DNA of 64,000 nt from Mycobacterium marinum (lineage in GTDB: Bacteria > Actinomycetota > Actinomycetes > Mycobacteriales > Mycobacteriaceae): contig NZ_CP024190.1 in the NCBI RefSeq assembly GCF_003391395.1, forward strand, positions 6,138,001 to 6,202,000, read 5' to 3'. Every line of letters starts with the position of its first letter. Position 1 is the stretch's first letter. Below are positions 41,100-49,873 of the stretch, piece by piece. Below the pieces are notes generated by a model, which had not been told where the DNA came from, did not search any database, and saw only the letters and a list, made by a program, of their open reading frames with translations. Made by a program: the position numbers and the translations under genes.

Positions 41100-42176
41100 A
41101 TGGACCTACCAGTCATGCCGCCGATTTCGCCGATGCTGGCCAAGGCGGTCAAGACGATCCCGGCCGATGCGTCCTATGAACCCAAATGGGATGGATTCCG
41201 CTCCATCTGTTTTCGCGACAACGATGAGGTAGAGCTCGGCAGCCGCAACGAACGTCCGCTGACCCGCTACTTCCCGGAACTGGTCGCGGCGGTCCGGGCG
41301 GAGCTGCCGCGGCGCTGCGTCCTTGACGGCGAGATCGTGATCGCCACCGGCCACGGCCTGGATTTCGAGGCGCTGCAACAGCGCATCCACCCCGCCGATT
41401 CCCGGGTGCGGATGCTCGCCGAACACACCCCGGCATCCTTCATCGCCTTCGACCTGCTGGCCCTCGGCGACGACGACTACACGACGCGTCCATTTGTCGA
41501 GCGGCGCGCGGCGCTGGTCGAGGCGGTCGGCTCCGGCCCATCGATCCATGTCACCCCGGCCACCACCGATCAGGCGACGGCACGGCGGTGGTTCGAAGAG
41601 TTCGAGGGCGCCGGCCTCGACGGAGTGATCGCCAAACCGCTGGCGGTCACCTATCAGCCGGACAAGCGCGTGATGTTCAAGATCAAGCACGAGCGCACCG
41701 CCGACTGCGTGCTGGCCGGATATCGCCTCCACAAATCCGGCGGTGACGTCATCGGTTCGCTATTGCTGGGCCTCTACCAAGACGACGGGCAATTGGCGTC
41801 GGTCGGCGTGATCGGGGCATTCCCGATGGCCGAACGCCGGCGGCTCTTCACCGAGCTGCAGGAGCTGGTGACCAGCTTCGACGACCATCCGTGGAACTGG
41901 GCCGCCCACCAGTCCGGCGAACGCACGCCACGCAAAAACGAGTTCTCCCGCTGGAACGCCGGCAAAGACCTCTCGTTTGTGCCGCTGCGCCCCGAACGCG
42001 TGGTCGAGGTGCGCTACGACCACATGGAGGGCCCGCGGTTCCGTCACACCGCCCAGTTCAACCGGTGGCGTCCCGACCGCGATCCGCGTTCCTGCACCTA
42101 CGCCCAGCTCGAGCAACCGCTGACGTTCAGTCTCGACGACATCGTTGCTGGTCTCGGACCCCGCTGCGGGCGCTAG
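41100..42176 (+). CDS. ligC: ATP-dependent DNA ligase LigC
   Basis: Seals nicks using ATP; 358 residues, the length of Rv3731 LigC. Nucleotidyltransferase motifs in order: I YEPKWDGFR (adenylated Lys29), Ia ELGSRNERPLTRYFP, III FIAFDLLA, IV LDGVIAKP, V VMFKIKHERTADCV, then an OB-fold domain with VVEVRYDHMEG. Works with the adjacent primase-polymerase in a backup repair pathway. Leaderless start: no ribosome binding site, CACAAT 6 nt upstream. Confidence 0.95.
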   Translation: MDLPVMPPISPMLAKAVKTIPADASYEPKWDGFRSICFRDNDEVELGSRNERPLTRYFPELVAAVRAELPRRCVLDGEIVIATGHGLDFEALQQRIHPADSRVRMLAEHTPASFIAFDLLALGDDDYTTRPFVERRAALVEAVGSGPSIHVTPATTDQATARRWFEEFEGAGLDGVIAKPLAVTYQPDKRVMFKIKHERTADCVLAGYRLHKSGGDVIGSLLLGLYQDDGQLASVGVIGAFPMAERRRLFTELQELVTSFDDHPWNWAAHQSGERTPRKNEFSRWNAGKDLSFVPLRPERVVEVRYDHMEGPRFRHTAQFNRWRPDRDPRSCTYAQLEQPLTFSLDDIVAGLGPRCGR

Positions 42177-42262
42177 GCCCGACGGGCGTTCGAGGAACGC
42201 AGCGGCCGCCGGTGCGGCGCGCCTGAAAACCCGAAGGTCCAGATTGGCGCGTCAAACGCCTT

Positions 42263-42268
42263 TAAGAT
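42263..42268 (+). promoter_or_regulatory. -10 box for the DUF6941-like gene (leaderless)
   Basis: TAAGAT ends 6 nt before the ATG at 42275; this chooses that ATG over the GTG one codon earlier. Confidence 0.5.
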
Positions 42269-42274
42269 GTCGTG

Positions 42275-42838
42275 ATGCTGCACGTATCCACATTGTTCGT
42301 TGCAGGTAGCGCCAATCTGGACGAACACGGTGCGATCAATGCCACACGCATTCCGATGACCTGGTTTGAGGTCGATCAAGTCCCGCTTTGGGCAAAGGTT
42401 CCGATCGTTCTGGTGGTGCACGCGCCCGCCGGCGGCGACTACGACCCGGAATTACACGTGGTGTGCAAGGACCCCTCCGGAGCGCCGCGCGGCACCCTGC
42501 GGGCGAGTTGGCACTGGCCCGACGAAGTGGACAAAGCCTCCAAATATCGGTGCTTCACCCAGGAGCTCTCGTTCCCGATCGAGTCCGCGGGTGAATACAC
42601 CATCGGCGCCTACTACGACCAGCAGGGCAAGTTCGAGCTGTCCACACCGATACCGATCACCATCCTGTTGACCCAACCGCCACCGGTCGAGGGTGAAGGC
42701 ATGCCGGTCGCCGGCGAAGAAGTGCCGGTTGCCGGTGAGGACGTACCGTTCGCCGGCGAGGGCACGCCGGTCGCTGGTGAAGGCGTACCGGTCGAGTACG
42801 AAGACGTGCCGCCCCAGGGCGAGGGCCAGGGCGGCTAG
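42275..42838 (+). CDS. DUF6941-like protein with a heptapeptide-repeat tail
   Basis: A 187-residue cytoplasmic protein. Residues 1-135 form a beta-rich domain resembling DUF6941 (VSTLFVAGSANLDEHGAINATR at the start and SAGEYTIGAYYDQQG near 110-125), a family of unknown function common in actinobacteria. Residues 140-187 are repeats of G-E-x-x-P-V-A, an acidic and proline-rich extended tail. Translation is probably leaderless. It stands alone after ligC and converges on the P450 gene. Confidence 0.7.
   Translation: MLHVSTLFVAGSANLDEHGAINATRIPMTWFEVDQVPLWAKVPIVLVVHAPAGGDYDPELHVVCKDPSGAPRGTLRASWHWPDEVDKASKYRCFTQELSFPIESAGEYTIGAYYDQQGKFELSTPIPITILLTQPPPVEGEGMPVAGEEVPVAGEDVPFAGEGTPVAGEGVPVEYEDVPPQGEGQGG
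42692..42817 (+). repeat. 21-bp tandem repeat coding for G-E-x-x-P-V-A heptads
   Basis: Five in-frame 21-bp units (42692-42796) such as GGTGAAGGCATGCCGGTCGC plus a degenerate sixth (42797-42817). The third codon positions and x residues vary, while Gly, Glu and Pro are kept. Confidence 0.85.
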
Positions 42839-42858
42839 CCCGATTCACGGCCCGCCGA

Positions 42859-44115
42859 TTAGGAAAGCGCCACCGTCATCGACTCGAGCCCACGCAAGGT
42901 GACGTTCGTCTTGTATTGCGGCTCGCCGTCCAGCCGCGCCTTCGGGAAGCGCGCCGCGATTGCCGACAGCGCCACCGCGGCTTCCAGCCGCGCTAGCGGC
43001 GCACCAAGGCAGTAGTGCGCACCGCGACCAAATCCCAAGTGCCGCACAGCACCCCGATCCGGGTCGAATTCTTCGGGCCGATCGTACTCGGCGGGATCGC
43101 GATGCGCGGCCGCCACCAGCATCATCATCACATCCCCCTTGGTCACTTCGACGTCCCCAATTACCATGTCCGCCCCGGCAATTCGGCCGATCAATTGCAC
43201 CGGCGGGTCATAGCGCATGGTTTCCTCCACCACCGCGGCGGCCCGGTCGGGATCGGCGCCCAGCTGTGCCCACTGCCGACGGTCGCGCAGCATGGCCAGG
43301 ATCGCGTTGCCGATCAGGTTCACCGTGGTCTCGTGTCCGGCAACCAGCAACAACACGCAGGTGGAGACGATCTCGTCCTCGGTAAGCTGATCACCGGACT
43401 CTTCGACGGCGACCAACCCCGACATCAAGTCTTCGCCGGGTTGCGACCGGCGCAGCGCGATCAGATCACGCAGGTATCCGCGCAGCCACTGCCCCGCTTC
43501 CAGCGAGTCATTGAGGTTTTCCGCGTTCTGGCCGGTGAAGGCGAAGAACGGGTCCAACGCCTGCGCCAGCAGCGCCGAGGCCTGGCTGAACTGCGGCTCA
43601 TCCTCCAGCGGCACCCCGAGAAGCCGGCAAATCACCGCCACCGGCAGCGGGTAGGCGAAGTCTGAAACCACGTCGAATCGGCCCTGCTCGGCGATCCGGT
43701 CCAGCAATCCATCCACCAGGGAGCTGATCTCAGGTCGCAACGCGTTGACCACTTTGGGGGCGAACGCCTTGCTGACCAGTTTGCGCAGCCGGGTGTGATC
43801 GGGGGGATCGAGAAATAAAAAGCCGGGCGGGAAGTCGCGGCCCAGGGCCGGTTCCTCCTCCACCCGCCGCTGGGCCACCGTCGACTTGGTCTGGTCGCTG
43901 CAGGAGGACGGGTGTCGCAGCACCTCGTCACAGTCCCCAAAGCTGGAGAACAAGACGAAGTTGGCCTCGGGCAGATGCAGTGGCCCATGTTCACGCAGCC
44001 GAGCGCACAGCGGATACGGGTCAGCCCGGATCGCCGGGTCCAACAATTGGAACAGAAATGCCTGTGGTTCGACTTGCTCGGTGAACTCGATGGGCTCGAT
44101 GGGCCGTGTGGTCAT
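42859..44115 (-). CDS. Cytochrome P450
   Basis: A 418-residue soluble bacterial P450 monooxygenase. I-helix oxygen motif VAGHETT, ExxR in EETMR, and the heme loop LGFGRGAHYCLGAPLARLE with the Cys thiolate ligand (near residue 365). It needs a ferredoxin and reductase, none of which are adjacent. The substrate is unknown; the neighbourhood offers no guide. The start MTTRPIEPIEF is chosen over two upstream in-frame ATGs because CACAAT ends exactly 6 nt upstream; upstream residues look unlike P450s. It diverges from the DUF2330-like gene. Confidence 0.92.
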   Translation of the reverse strand: MTTRPIEPIEFTEQVEPQAFLFQLLDPAIRADPYPLCARLREHGPLHLPEANFVLFSSFGDCDEVLRHPSSCSDQTKSTVAQRRVEEEPALGRDFPPGFLFLDPPDHTRLRKLVSKAFAPKVVNALRPEISSLVDGLLDRIAEQGRFDVVSDFAYPLPVAVICRLLGVPLEDEPQFSQASALLAQALDPFFAFTGQNAENLNDSLEAGQWLRGYLRDLIALRRSQPGEDLMSGLVAVEESGDQLTEDEIVSTCVLLLVAGHETTVNLIGNAILAMLRDRRQWAQLGADPDRAAAVVEETMRYDPPVQLIGRIAGADMVIGDVEVTKGDVMMMLVAAAHRDPAEYDRPEEFDPDRGAVRHLGFGRGAHYCLGAPLARLEAAVALSAIAARFPKARLDGEPQYKTNVTLRGLESMTVALS

Positions 44116-44121
44116 GCTGAC

Positions 44122-44127
44122 ATTGTG
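44122..44127 (-). promoter_or_regulatory. -10 box for the P450 gene (leaderless)
   Basis: CACAAT on the minus strand ends 6 nt before the ATG at 44115. Confidence 0.4.
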
Positions 44128-44181
44128 CCTGCGCATGAAAAACGTGTGGTCAAAGTGGGTAGCGGCCGTCACCGGGCCGCG

Positions 44182-44187
44182 TAGCAT
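44182..44187 (+). promoter_or_regulatory. -10 box for the DUF2330-like gene (leaderless)
   Basis: TAGCAT ends 7 nt before the ATG at 44195. Confidence 0.45.
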
Positions 44188-44194
44188 CTGCGAG

Positions 44195-45289
44195 ATGACG
44201 GTGCTTCGCGTGTGCCGGTCGGGGCTTGTTGCCGTTTTCCTGGTTTGTGTAACCGCTGCGGTAGCACTGGCCGCCACGGTGCTGGCCGCGCCGGGCTACG
44301 CATGCGCGTGCGGTGCCGCGATCGCCCCGGGCGACGCCCAGGCCACCATGAATCATGAGGTGGCGCTGGTGCATTGGGATGGGACGACCGAAACCATCGT
44401 TGTCCAATTGGCGGTGGACGCCACGACTGACAACCTCGCCCTGGTCGTGCCCACCCCCATGCCGGCCACCGTCGCCCCGGGCGACAAGGCCGCCTTTCTC
44501 GAACTCGACGCGTTGACCACGCCAGAGATCCGCCACCAGCGCCGCTGGAATCTGGATCTGGGCTTCAGGGCGGGCGGACCGGATGAGGGGGTGCGCGCCG
44601 CCCATCCCCCCGAAGTGATCAATCAAGTGCACCTCGGCCCCCTAGAAGCCACCACCCTGGCCGGCGGTGACCTGCCCGGCCTGCAAGCCTGGCTGGCCAA
44701 CAACGGCTACGCGCTTCGTCCGGCGGTGGCGGCCGCACTGGATCCCTACGTACGAGAAGGCTGGGCTTTCGTCGCGATGCGCCTGACGAGCACGGTTCCG
44801 ATCGTTGGCGGGCTCAATCCGGTACGCATGACCTTTCGTTCATCGCAGTTGGTCTATCCGATGCGGCTGTCGGCCGCCGCATTGGACCCACAGCATGTCG
44901 TCGTCTTCACGCTGACCGATCACCGGCAGGTGCGCACCGACGCCGACAGCGCCATCCAGGCCACCGAGGTCCAATTCGCCGGCAACATCGCCAACCACGT
45001 GCACGACCCGCTGCTGCGCGAACTGGTCGGCAACCACGGGTCATACCTGACCAAGACCCAGGTGGACGTGTACGAGACGTCCCGAATCTCCTCGGACTTT
45101 ACCTTTGCCGATGCGCCCAACGACGACGCCTACCGACCGGTGATCGTCGTCTACGACAACGTCGCCATCCCTCTGGTGGTGATCCTGTTCGCGGGGTTCG
45201 CGGTGGCGGTGATGGCGGCGGCGGTGGTCCTATTCGTGGTCCTTCGGCGCCGGCGAACCCGCCTGGGGGCCGGCGGGGTGCCGGGCTGA
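44195..45289 (+). CDS. DUF2330-like exported membrane protein
   Basis: A 364-residue protein with an N-terminal signal or anchor helix (residues 9-32), a large extracytoplasmic domain starting CACGAAIAPGDAQ, and a C-terminal transmembrane helix (about 325-350) followed by RRRRTR, a type I topology. The extracytoplasmic domain matches the DUF2330 pattern (MNHEVALVHWDGTTETIVVQL; LALVVPTPMPA; YVREGWAFVAMRL). The function of the family is unknown. The ATG at 44195 fits a leaderless start and places the signal helix at the usual depth. Confidence 0.8.
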   Translation: MTVLRVCRSGLVAVFLVCVTAAVALAATVLAAPGYACACGAAIAPGDAQATMNHEVALVHWDGTTETIVVQLAVDATTDNLALVVPTPMPATVAPGDKAAFLELDALTTPEIRHQRRWNLDLGFRAGGPDEGVRAAHPPEVINQVHLGPLEATTLAGGDLPGLQAWLANNGYALRPAVAAALDPYVREGWAFVAMRLTSTVPIVGGLNPVRMTFRSSQLVYPMRLSAAALDPQHVVVFTLTDHRQVRTDADSAIQATEVQFAGNIANHVHDPLLRELVGNHGSYLTKTQVDVYETSRISSDFTFADAPNDDAYRPVIVVYDNVAIPLVVILFAGFAVAVMAAAVVLFVVLRRRRTRLGAGGVPG

Positions 45290-45308
45290 GCCAGCCACGC
45301 CGCGCTCA

Positions 45309-45791
45309 CTACCCCTCGCCCAGCCCCGCAACCGACGGGTCGGCCATCAGCCGGTCCAGGAAATCGCGCTGTCCCTTGAGCAATTTGCCCCGCGCGATCG
45401 CGACCGGAAACCAGCCGACCCGGTCGACCTCGGGGAATTCGCGCACCTTGCCCGACCCCTTCGGCCACTCCAGCTCGAAGGTGTTGCTGTGCGCCTCGGT
45501 GACGTCGAGGTCACCGCGCACCGCGAACGCGGTCACCACTTTGCCGCCGGCTTGCTTGACCGAACCCAGGTCGATTCGCGCTCCGTCCGGCACCGGCAAA
45601 CCGATCTCCTCGGCGAACTCGCGCCGCGCCGCCACCCAGGGATCTTCGTCTTGGGTGTACTCGCCCTTGGGAATGGACCAGGCGCCGTAGTCTTTTCGCG
45701 CCCAGAACGGACCTCCGGGATGGACGATGAGCAGCTCGAGGACGCCAGCCGCGGCGCGATACACCAGCACACCCGCGCTGAGCTTGGGCAT
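45309..45791 (-). CDS. Nudix hydrolase, Rv3733c-like
   Basis: A 160-residue nucleoside-diphosphate-linked hydrolase. The Nudix box is complete: GEYTQDEDPWVAARREFAEEIGL (residues 43-65, GX5EX7REUXEEXGU). N-terminal SAGVLVYR and PGGPFWARKDYGAWSIPKGE are typical of the family members that clean up modified or diadenosine nucleotides. It begins 7 bases after the WS/DGAT gene on the same strand, so it is the last gene of a probable SDR-WS/DGAT-Nudix operon. Confidence 0.93.
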   Translation of the reverse strand: MPKLSAGVLVYRAAAGVLELLIVHPGGPFWARKDYGAWSIPKGEYTQDEDPWVAARREFAEEIGLPVPDGARIDLGSVKQAGGKVVTAFAVRGDLDVTEAHSNTFELEWPKGSGKVREFPEVDRVGWFPVAIARGKLLKGQRDFLDRLMADPSVAGLGEG

Positions 45792-45798
45792 CGACTCG

Positions 45799-47163
45799 CT
45801 AGACCCCGACGGCCTGCTCGAGATCCTTCAGCGACGTTTCCAGGTGCCCCAGCAGCCGCTGCAGGCTCGGCACACTGCGGCGGCAACCGACCAGTCCGAA
45901 GTCGAGCCGGTCGGCGTTGTTGACCAAGGTGATGTTCAGCGCCTGGCCATCAGGGATGTTGGACAGCGGGTAGCTGCCGTCCAGCCGGGCGCCCCCGTAA
46001 TACAGCGGCTGCGCCCCACCGGGCACATTGGAAATGACGATGTTGAATGGTGGCGGCACCGTCGACAGGAATCCCGGTACGCCGGCCAGGGTCAGCGGTG
46101 CCATGTTCAGCCCCGACAACGCCAGCACCTGCAGGCGCGGCAGATCGGCGAGCACCTTTTTGTTCGCCCGCATGGAGGCGCTGATGATTTCGATTCGCTG
46201 CGCCGGATCCTCGACATTGGTGCCGAGGTTGCACAAGACGCTGCCCACCATGTTGCCGCCACTGTCGGCCTGTTCCTTGGAGCGCAGGCTCACCGGGACC
46301 ATGGCGATCAGCGATGCGTCCGGCAGCGCGTCCTGTTCGATCAAGTAGTACCGCAGCGCACCGGCGCACATCGCCAAGACCGCGTCGTTGACGGTGACGC
46401 CGGCGGCTTGCTTGACGGCCCTGATGCGCTCCAGTGACCAGGATTGCGCCGCGCACCGGCGCGCTCCCCCGACCTTGACGTTGAACATGGTGTGTGGCGC
46501 CGCGAACGGCAGGGTCAGCTGCTGTTCGAACAATGCCGCGCGCGCCAGTTTCAGCGTCGAGGGCGCCAGTCCGGCGACCGATCCCGCCATCTTGACCAGC
46601 GAACCCACCAGCGATGAGCCGCCGCCGTCGGACTCGGGTCGCGGCGGCCGGGGCAGATTCCACATCGCCCGCACCTCGGTGTCGGACGGGTCGGCTGACA
46701 TGGTGCGCTGCATCAGCTTCGCCGCCGAGACGCCGTCGATCAGCGCGTGGTGCATCTTGGCGTACATGGCGAAGCGGCCGTCGCTCAATCCCTCGACCAC
46801 GTGCAGTTCCCACAGCGGGCGATGGCGGTCGAGCAGACTGGTGTGCAGCCTGGAGGTCAGCTCGAGCAGGTCGCGGACCCGGCCCGGAGAGGGCAGCGCC
46901 GACCGCCGAACGTGGTAGTCGACATCCAGGTCGTCGTCGTAGGCCCACGCCACCCGCGCGATACCGCCGCCGATCGTCGCGGGGTGCTTGCGGAATGTGG
47001 GCTGGAATTCGTCGTTGGCCACCAGCGCCTCGTAGAAATTACGGACGAAATCCGGGCCGGCGCCCTCCGGGGGCTCAAACAACGACAGGCCACCCACGTG
47101 CATGGGATGCTCCCGTGATTCAACGAACAGGAACATCGAGTCGGTGGGCATCATCAATTCCAT
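45799..47163 (-). CDS. WS/DGAT acyltransferase (copy 1)
   Basis: A 454-residue wax ester synthase/diacylglycerol acyltransferase making triacylglycerol or wax esters. The active-site motif HHALIDG (HHxxxDG) is at about residues 137-143, and NISNVPG-like ISNVPGGAQPLYY near 370 is the second family motif. Position next to the Nudix gene matches tgs2 (Rv3734c). The start MELMMPTD is supported by alignment with copy 2 at 53049, which starts MELMSPVD. The two copies share most of their length and were probably duplicated within this region. Confidence 0.92.
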   Translation of the reverse strand: MELMMPTDSMFLFVESREHPMHVGGLSLFEPPEGAGPDFVRNFYEALVANDEFQPTFRKHPATIGGGIARVAWAYDDDLDVDYHVRRSALPSPGRVRDLLELTSRLHTSLLDRHRPLWELHVVEGLSDGRFAMYAKMHHALIDGVSAAKLMQRTMSADPSDTEVRAMWNLPRPPRPESDGGGSSLVGSLVKMAGSVAGLAPSTLKLARAALFEQQLTLPFAAPHTMFNVKVGGARRCAAQSWSLERIRAVKQAAGVTVNDAVLAMCAGALRYYLIEQDALPDASLIAMVPVSLRSKEQADSGGNMVGSVLCNLGTNVEDPAQRIEIISASMRANKKVLADLPRLQVLALSGLNMAPLTLAGVPGFLSTVPPPFNIVISNVPGGAQPLYYGGARLDGSYPLSNIPDGQALNITLVNNADRLDFGLVGCRRSVPSLQRLLGHLETSLKDLEQAVGV

Positions 47164-47232
47164 CCACTTATTAGACACCCGCCTGGTGCGGCATTGTGAG
47201 CCCGCATCCGGGCGGGCCCGCATCCGGCCGAT

Positions 47233-48312
47233 TCAGAACATCGCCGCGGAGCCAACCTCCGGGTGGTTGCGCATGAACTCCACGAGCCGATCGACGTAAG
47301 CGGTGAACGGCGGTGGCCCGACCACCGGGCCGCCGGCAAGGTCGGCACGGCAGTGGTCGGTCAGATAGAAGGTGGGATGGGAGAAGTAGTCGACGGTTTC
47401 GGGAGGGATCCGCATCAGGCGGTACAACCCCGGGACTCGCGCCAGCGAGGCTTTGGCCAGCTTGCGCGGCAGCGGCACCTTGGTGACGTCCCGGCCGGTG
47501 GCCCGGGCCAGGACGTCGGTCATCTCGTCCACCGTCAGTGGCCGCGGATCGGCCAGGTGATAGGTGCGGCCCTGCGATTGCGACAGTCCACTGAGGTAAC
47601 CCACCGCGTCGATGACGAAGTCGCGCGGGACCACATTGACTCGCGTCATGGTGGGGTCACCGGCGACCGGCAGGATCGCCCGGCGCGGCTGGCGCAACAG
47701 CCATTGCATGACAAAGTATGGCCCGTCGAACTTTTGGGTCTCGCCGGTAGCGCTGTCACCGACCACGATCGACGGGCGATAGATCGTGGCCGGCATGCCC
47801 GCAGCCATCCGGGACCGCACGTCGGCCTCGGCCAGATGCTTGGTTTCCTCGTAGTAGTTGTTGAACGGGGCACCGACTTCCAGGTCATCCTCACCGAACG
47901 GACCGGCGTAGCGGCCGCTGACGTAACAGGTGCTGAAGTAGTGCAGACGGGTCAAGTTGGGGCACTGTGCCAGCGCGTCAAGGACGTTGCGGGTGCCATC
48001 AACGTTGATTCGAACCGCTACGTCGCGTGCCACCGCCAAGTCATAAGCGGCCGCCAGGTGCCACGCCTCGGTGACATCGCTGAGATCGGCTTGCGCCAGG
48101 CCCAGTCCGGGGCGGGTGATATCTCCCTGAACCAGTCGGATACGACCCTCGAGCTCCGGTTCGGCGGCGCTCAACTCGGCCACCCGCACACCGGCTTGGG
48201 TGGCGAATTTGGGCTGGACTAAACAAATTGCCGAACTGTCGGTGCGCCTGAGAATGCCGGGCAATAAGGCACTGCCGAGAAAGCCGGGGAAACCGGTCAT
48301 CAATACGCTCAT
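47233..48312 (-). CDS. SDR-family reductase (male-sterility/FAR-like NAD-binding domain)
   Basis: A 359-residue extended SDR. VLMTGFPGFLGSALLPGIL is the cofactor loop; AWHLAAAYDLAVARD and YFSTCYVSGR (Ser region) and YYEETKHLAE (YxxxK) complete the active site. The family includes acyl-CoA/acyl-ACP reductases and sterol dehydrogenases, so with the WS/DGAT downstream it could supply fatty alcohol for wax esters; this is an inference. AGGAG lies 7 nt before the ATG. It is first in the minus-strand operon with the WS/DGAT and Nudix genes. Confidence 0.85.
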   Translation of the reverse strand: MSVLMTGFPGFLGSALLPGILRRTDSSAICLVQPKFATQAGVRVAELSAAEPELEGRIRLVQGDITRPGLGLAQADLSDVTEAWHLAAAYDLAVARDVAVRINVDGTRNVLDALAQCPNLTRLHYFSTCYVSGRYAGPFGEDDLEVGAPFNNYYEETKHLAEADVRSRMAAGMPATIYRPSIVVGDSATGETQKFDGPYFVMQWLLRQPRRAILPVAGDPTMTRVNVVPRDFVIDAVGYLSGLSQSQGRTYHLADPRPLTVDEMTDVLARATGRDVTKVPLPRKLAKASLARVPGLYRLMRIPPETVDYFSHPTFYLTDHCRADLAGGPVVGPPPFTAYVDRLVEFMRNHPEVGSAAMF

Positions 48313-48496
48313 CGCCGCACTCCTGGCCACCTATTAAAGCGACCCCCCGGGGCACCACCGATGAACCGACGTTATCGATTGACGGGCCTTTTTAGATGGG
48401 CCTTTCGACCCGCAATCGAACGCCATTAGTCCTCGGTTGCGGCAGGCTTTTGCCAGGCATAATCAATTGCCGACACCCTCGCCGTGACGGGAGCTC

Positions 48497-49303
48497 ATGA
48501 ACCGCAACGAAATCGACGGCCCCGAGATCGCCAAGTGGGATCGCGGCTTCACCTCGACGGTGATCGGGGCGGTCACTCCCGTCATCAAGCGATGGTTTCG
48601 GTCGGAGGTGCGCGGTCTGGAGTCGTTCCCGCCGACCGGCGGCGTGCTGGTGGTGTCCAACCATTCCGGTGGGGTGTTAACGCCCGATTGGAACGTGCTG
48701 GCCCCCGCCCTGTACGGCAAGTTCGGCTACCAGCGCCCGCTGTACACGCTGGCCCACTATGGCGTGTTCATCACCCCGTTTCGCGCCTCGCTGGGCCGCC
48801 TCGGCGTCATTCATGCCAGTCCGGACAACGCCACGGCGGCGTTGCGTTCGGGTGGGGTGGTGCTGGTCTTTCCCGGCGGGGATTACGACGCGTTCCGGCC
48901 GACACTGGCGCAGAACGTCATCGATTTCGGTGGCCGTACGGGCTACGTCCGGGCCGCAGTGCGGGCCGGCGTGCCGATTGTGCCGGCGGTGTCGATCGGC
49001 GGCCAGGAAACTCAACTATTTGTCAGTCGCGGCAACTGGCTGGCAAAGCGGTTGGGGCTCAAACGAATCCGGATAGAGATTCTTCCCATTACCATCGGCT
49101 TACCGTTCGGCCTGACGATGTTCTTTCCCGCCAATTTTCCGCTGCCGGCCAAAATCGTCTATCAGGTACTGGAGCCGATCGACATTGCCGCCCAGTTCGG
49201 CACCGACCCCGACGTCGCGCAGGTCGACGCCCACGTGCGCTCGGTGATGCAGTCGGCCCTCGATCGGCTGGGCGAGCAGCGCCGATTTCCCGTGCTGGGC
49301 TGA
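48497..49303 (+). CDS. 1-acylglycerol-phosphate acyltransferase-like (PlsC family)
   Basis: A 268-residue membrane-associated acyltransferase. Motif I is NHSGGVLTPDW (NHxxxxD), motif III-like FPGGDYDAFRP, and motif IV VPIVPAVSIGG. Such enzymes transfer acyl chains from acyl-CoA to lysophosphatidate or related acceptors. It diverges from the SDR gene and lies near WS/DGAT genes, consistent with glycerolipid synthesis. GGGAG is 3 nt from the ATG. Confidence 0.88.
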   Translation: MNRNEIDGPEIAKWDRGFTSTVIGAVTPVIKRWFRSEVRGLESFPPTGGVLVVSNHSGGVLTPDWNVLAPALYGKFGYQRPLYTLAHYGVFITPFRASLGRLGVIHASPDNATAALRSGGVVLVFPGGDYDAFRPTLAQNVIDFGGRTGYVRAAVRAGVPIVPAVSIGGQETQLFVSRGNWLAKRLGLKRIRIEILPITIGLPFGLTMFFPANFPLPAKIVYQVLEPIDIAAQFGTDPDVAQVDAHVRSVMQSALDRLGEQRRFPVLG

Positions 49304-49335
49304 TCACCCGCGGGCCGAATCGCCGGAATTGATGG

Positions 49336-49341
49336 CAGCAT
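49336..49341 (+). promoter_or_regulatory. Possible -10 box for the DUF355 gene (leaderless)
   Basis: CAGCAT ends 6 nt before the GTG at 49348. It lacks the usual leading T, so confidence is low. Confidence 0.3.
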
Positions 49342-49347
49342 GGAACC

Positions 49348-49857
49348 GTGACGGGAAAGGTTTCCACGACGACGGTGTCCTGGGATGTGGTTTCGGTTGA
49401 CAAGCCCGAGGATGTCAACGTCGTCATCGGCCAGGCGCACTTCATCAAGACGGTCGACGATCTGCATGAAGCCCTGGTCGGGGTCAGCCCGTCGCTGCGG
49501 TTCGGGCTGGCCTTTTGCGAGGCGTCGGGCCCACGCTTGGTCCGCCGCACCGGCAACGACGCCGAGTTGGTCGAACTTGCCACCGACACCGCCCTGGCCA
49601 TCGCGGCCGGCCACAGCTTTGTGATCTTCCTGCGCGAGGGCTTCCCGGTGAACATTCTCAACCCGGTCAAGGCGGTGCCCGAGGTCTGCACGATCTTCTG
49701 CGCCACCGCCAATCCCGTGGAAATCGTGGTCGCGGCGACTCCCCGGGGTCGCGGCATCGCCGCGGTGATCGACGGCCAGACGCCGCTGGGCGTGGAGACC
49801 GACGTGGATGTGACCGAGCGGCGCGAACTGCTTCGCGCCATCGGCTACAAACTTTGA
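49348..49857 (+). CDS. Adenosine-specific kinase-fold protein (DUF355), Rv3735-like
   Basis: A 169-residue protein of the PF04008 family, known from archaeal structures described as adenosine-specific kinases. Family segments are NVVIGQAHFIKTVDDLHEAL (residues about 24-43), LRFGLAFCEASGPRL, VEICT-like FPVNILNPVKAVPEVCTIFCATANP and the C-terminal GVETDVDV. The biochemical role in bacteria is uncertain. It matches Rv3735 in order (before an AraC regulator Rv3736). It converges on the broken fadD15-like gene. Confidence 0.87.
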   Translation: MTGKVSTTTVSWDVVSVDKPEDVNVVIGQAHFIKTVDDLHEALVGVSPSLRFGLAFCEASGPRLVRRTGNDAELVELATDTALAIAAGHSFVIFLREGFPVNILNPVKAVPEVCTIFCATANPVEIVVAATPRGRGIAAVIDGQTPLGVETDVDVTERRELLRAIGYKL

Positions 49858-49873
49858 CGGTCTCGCGCCGCGG

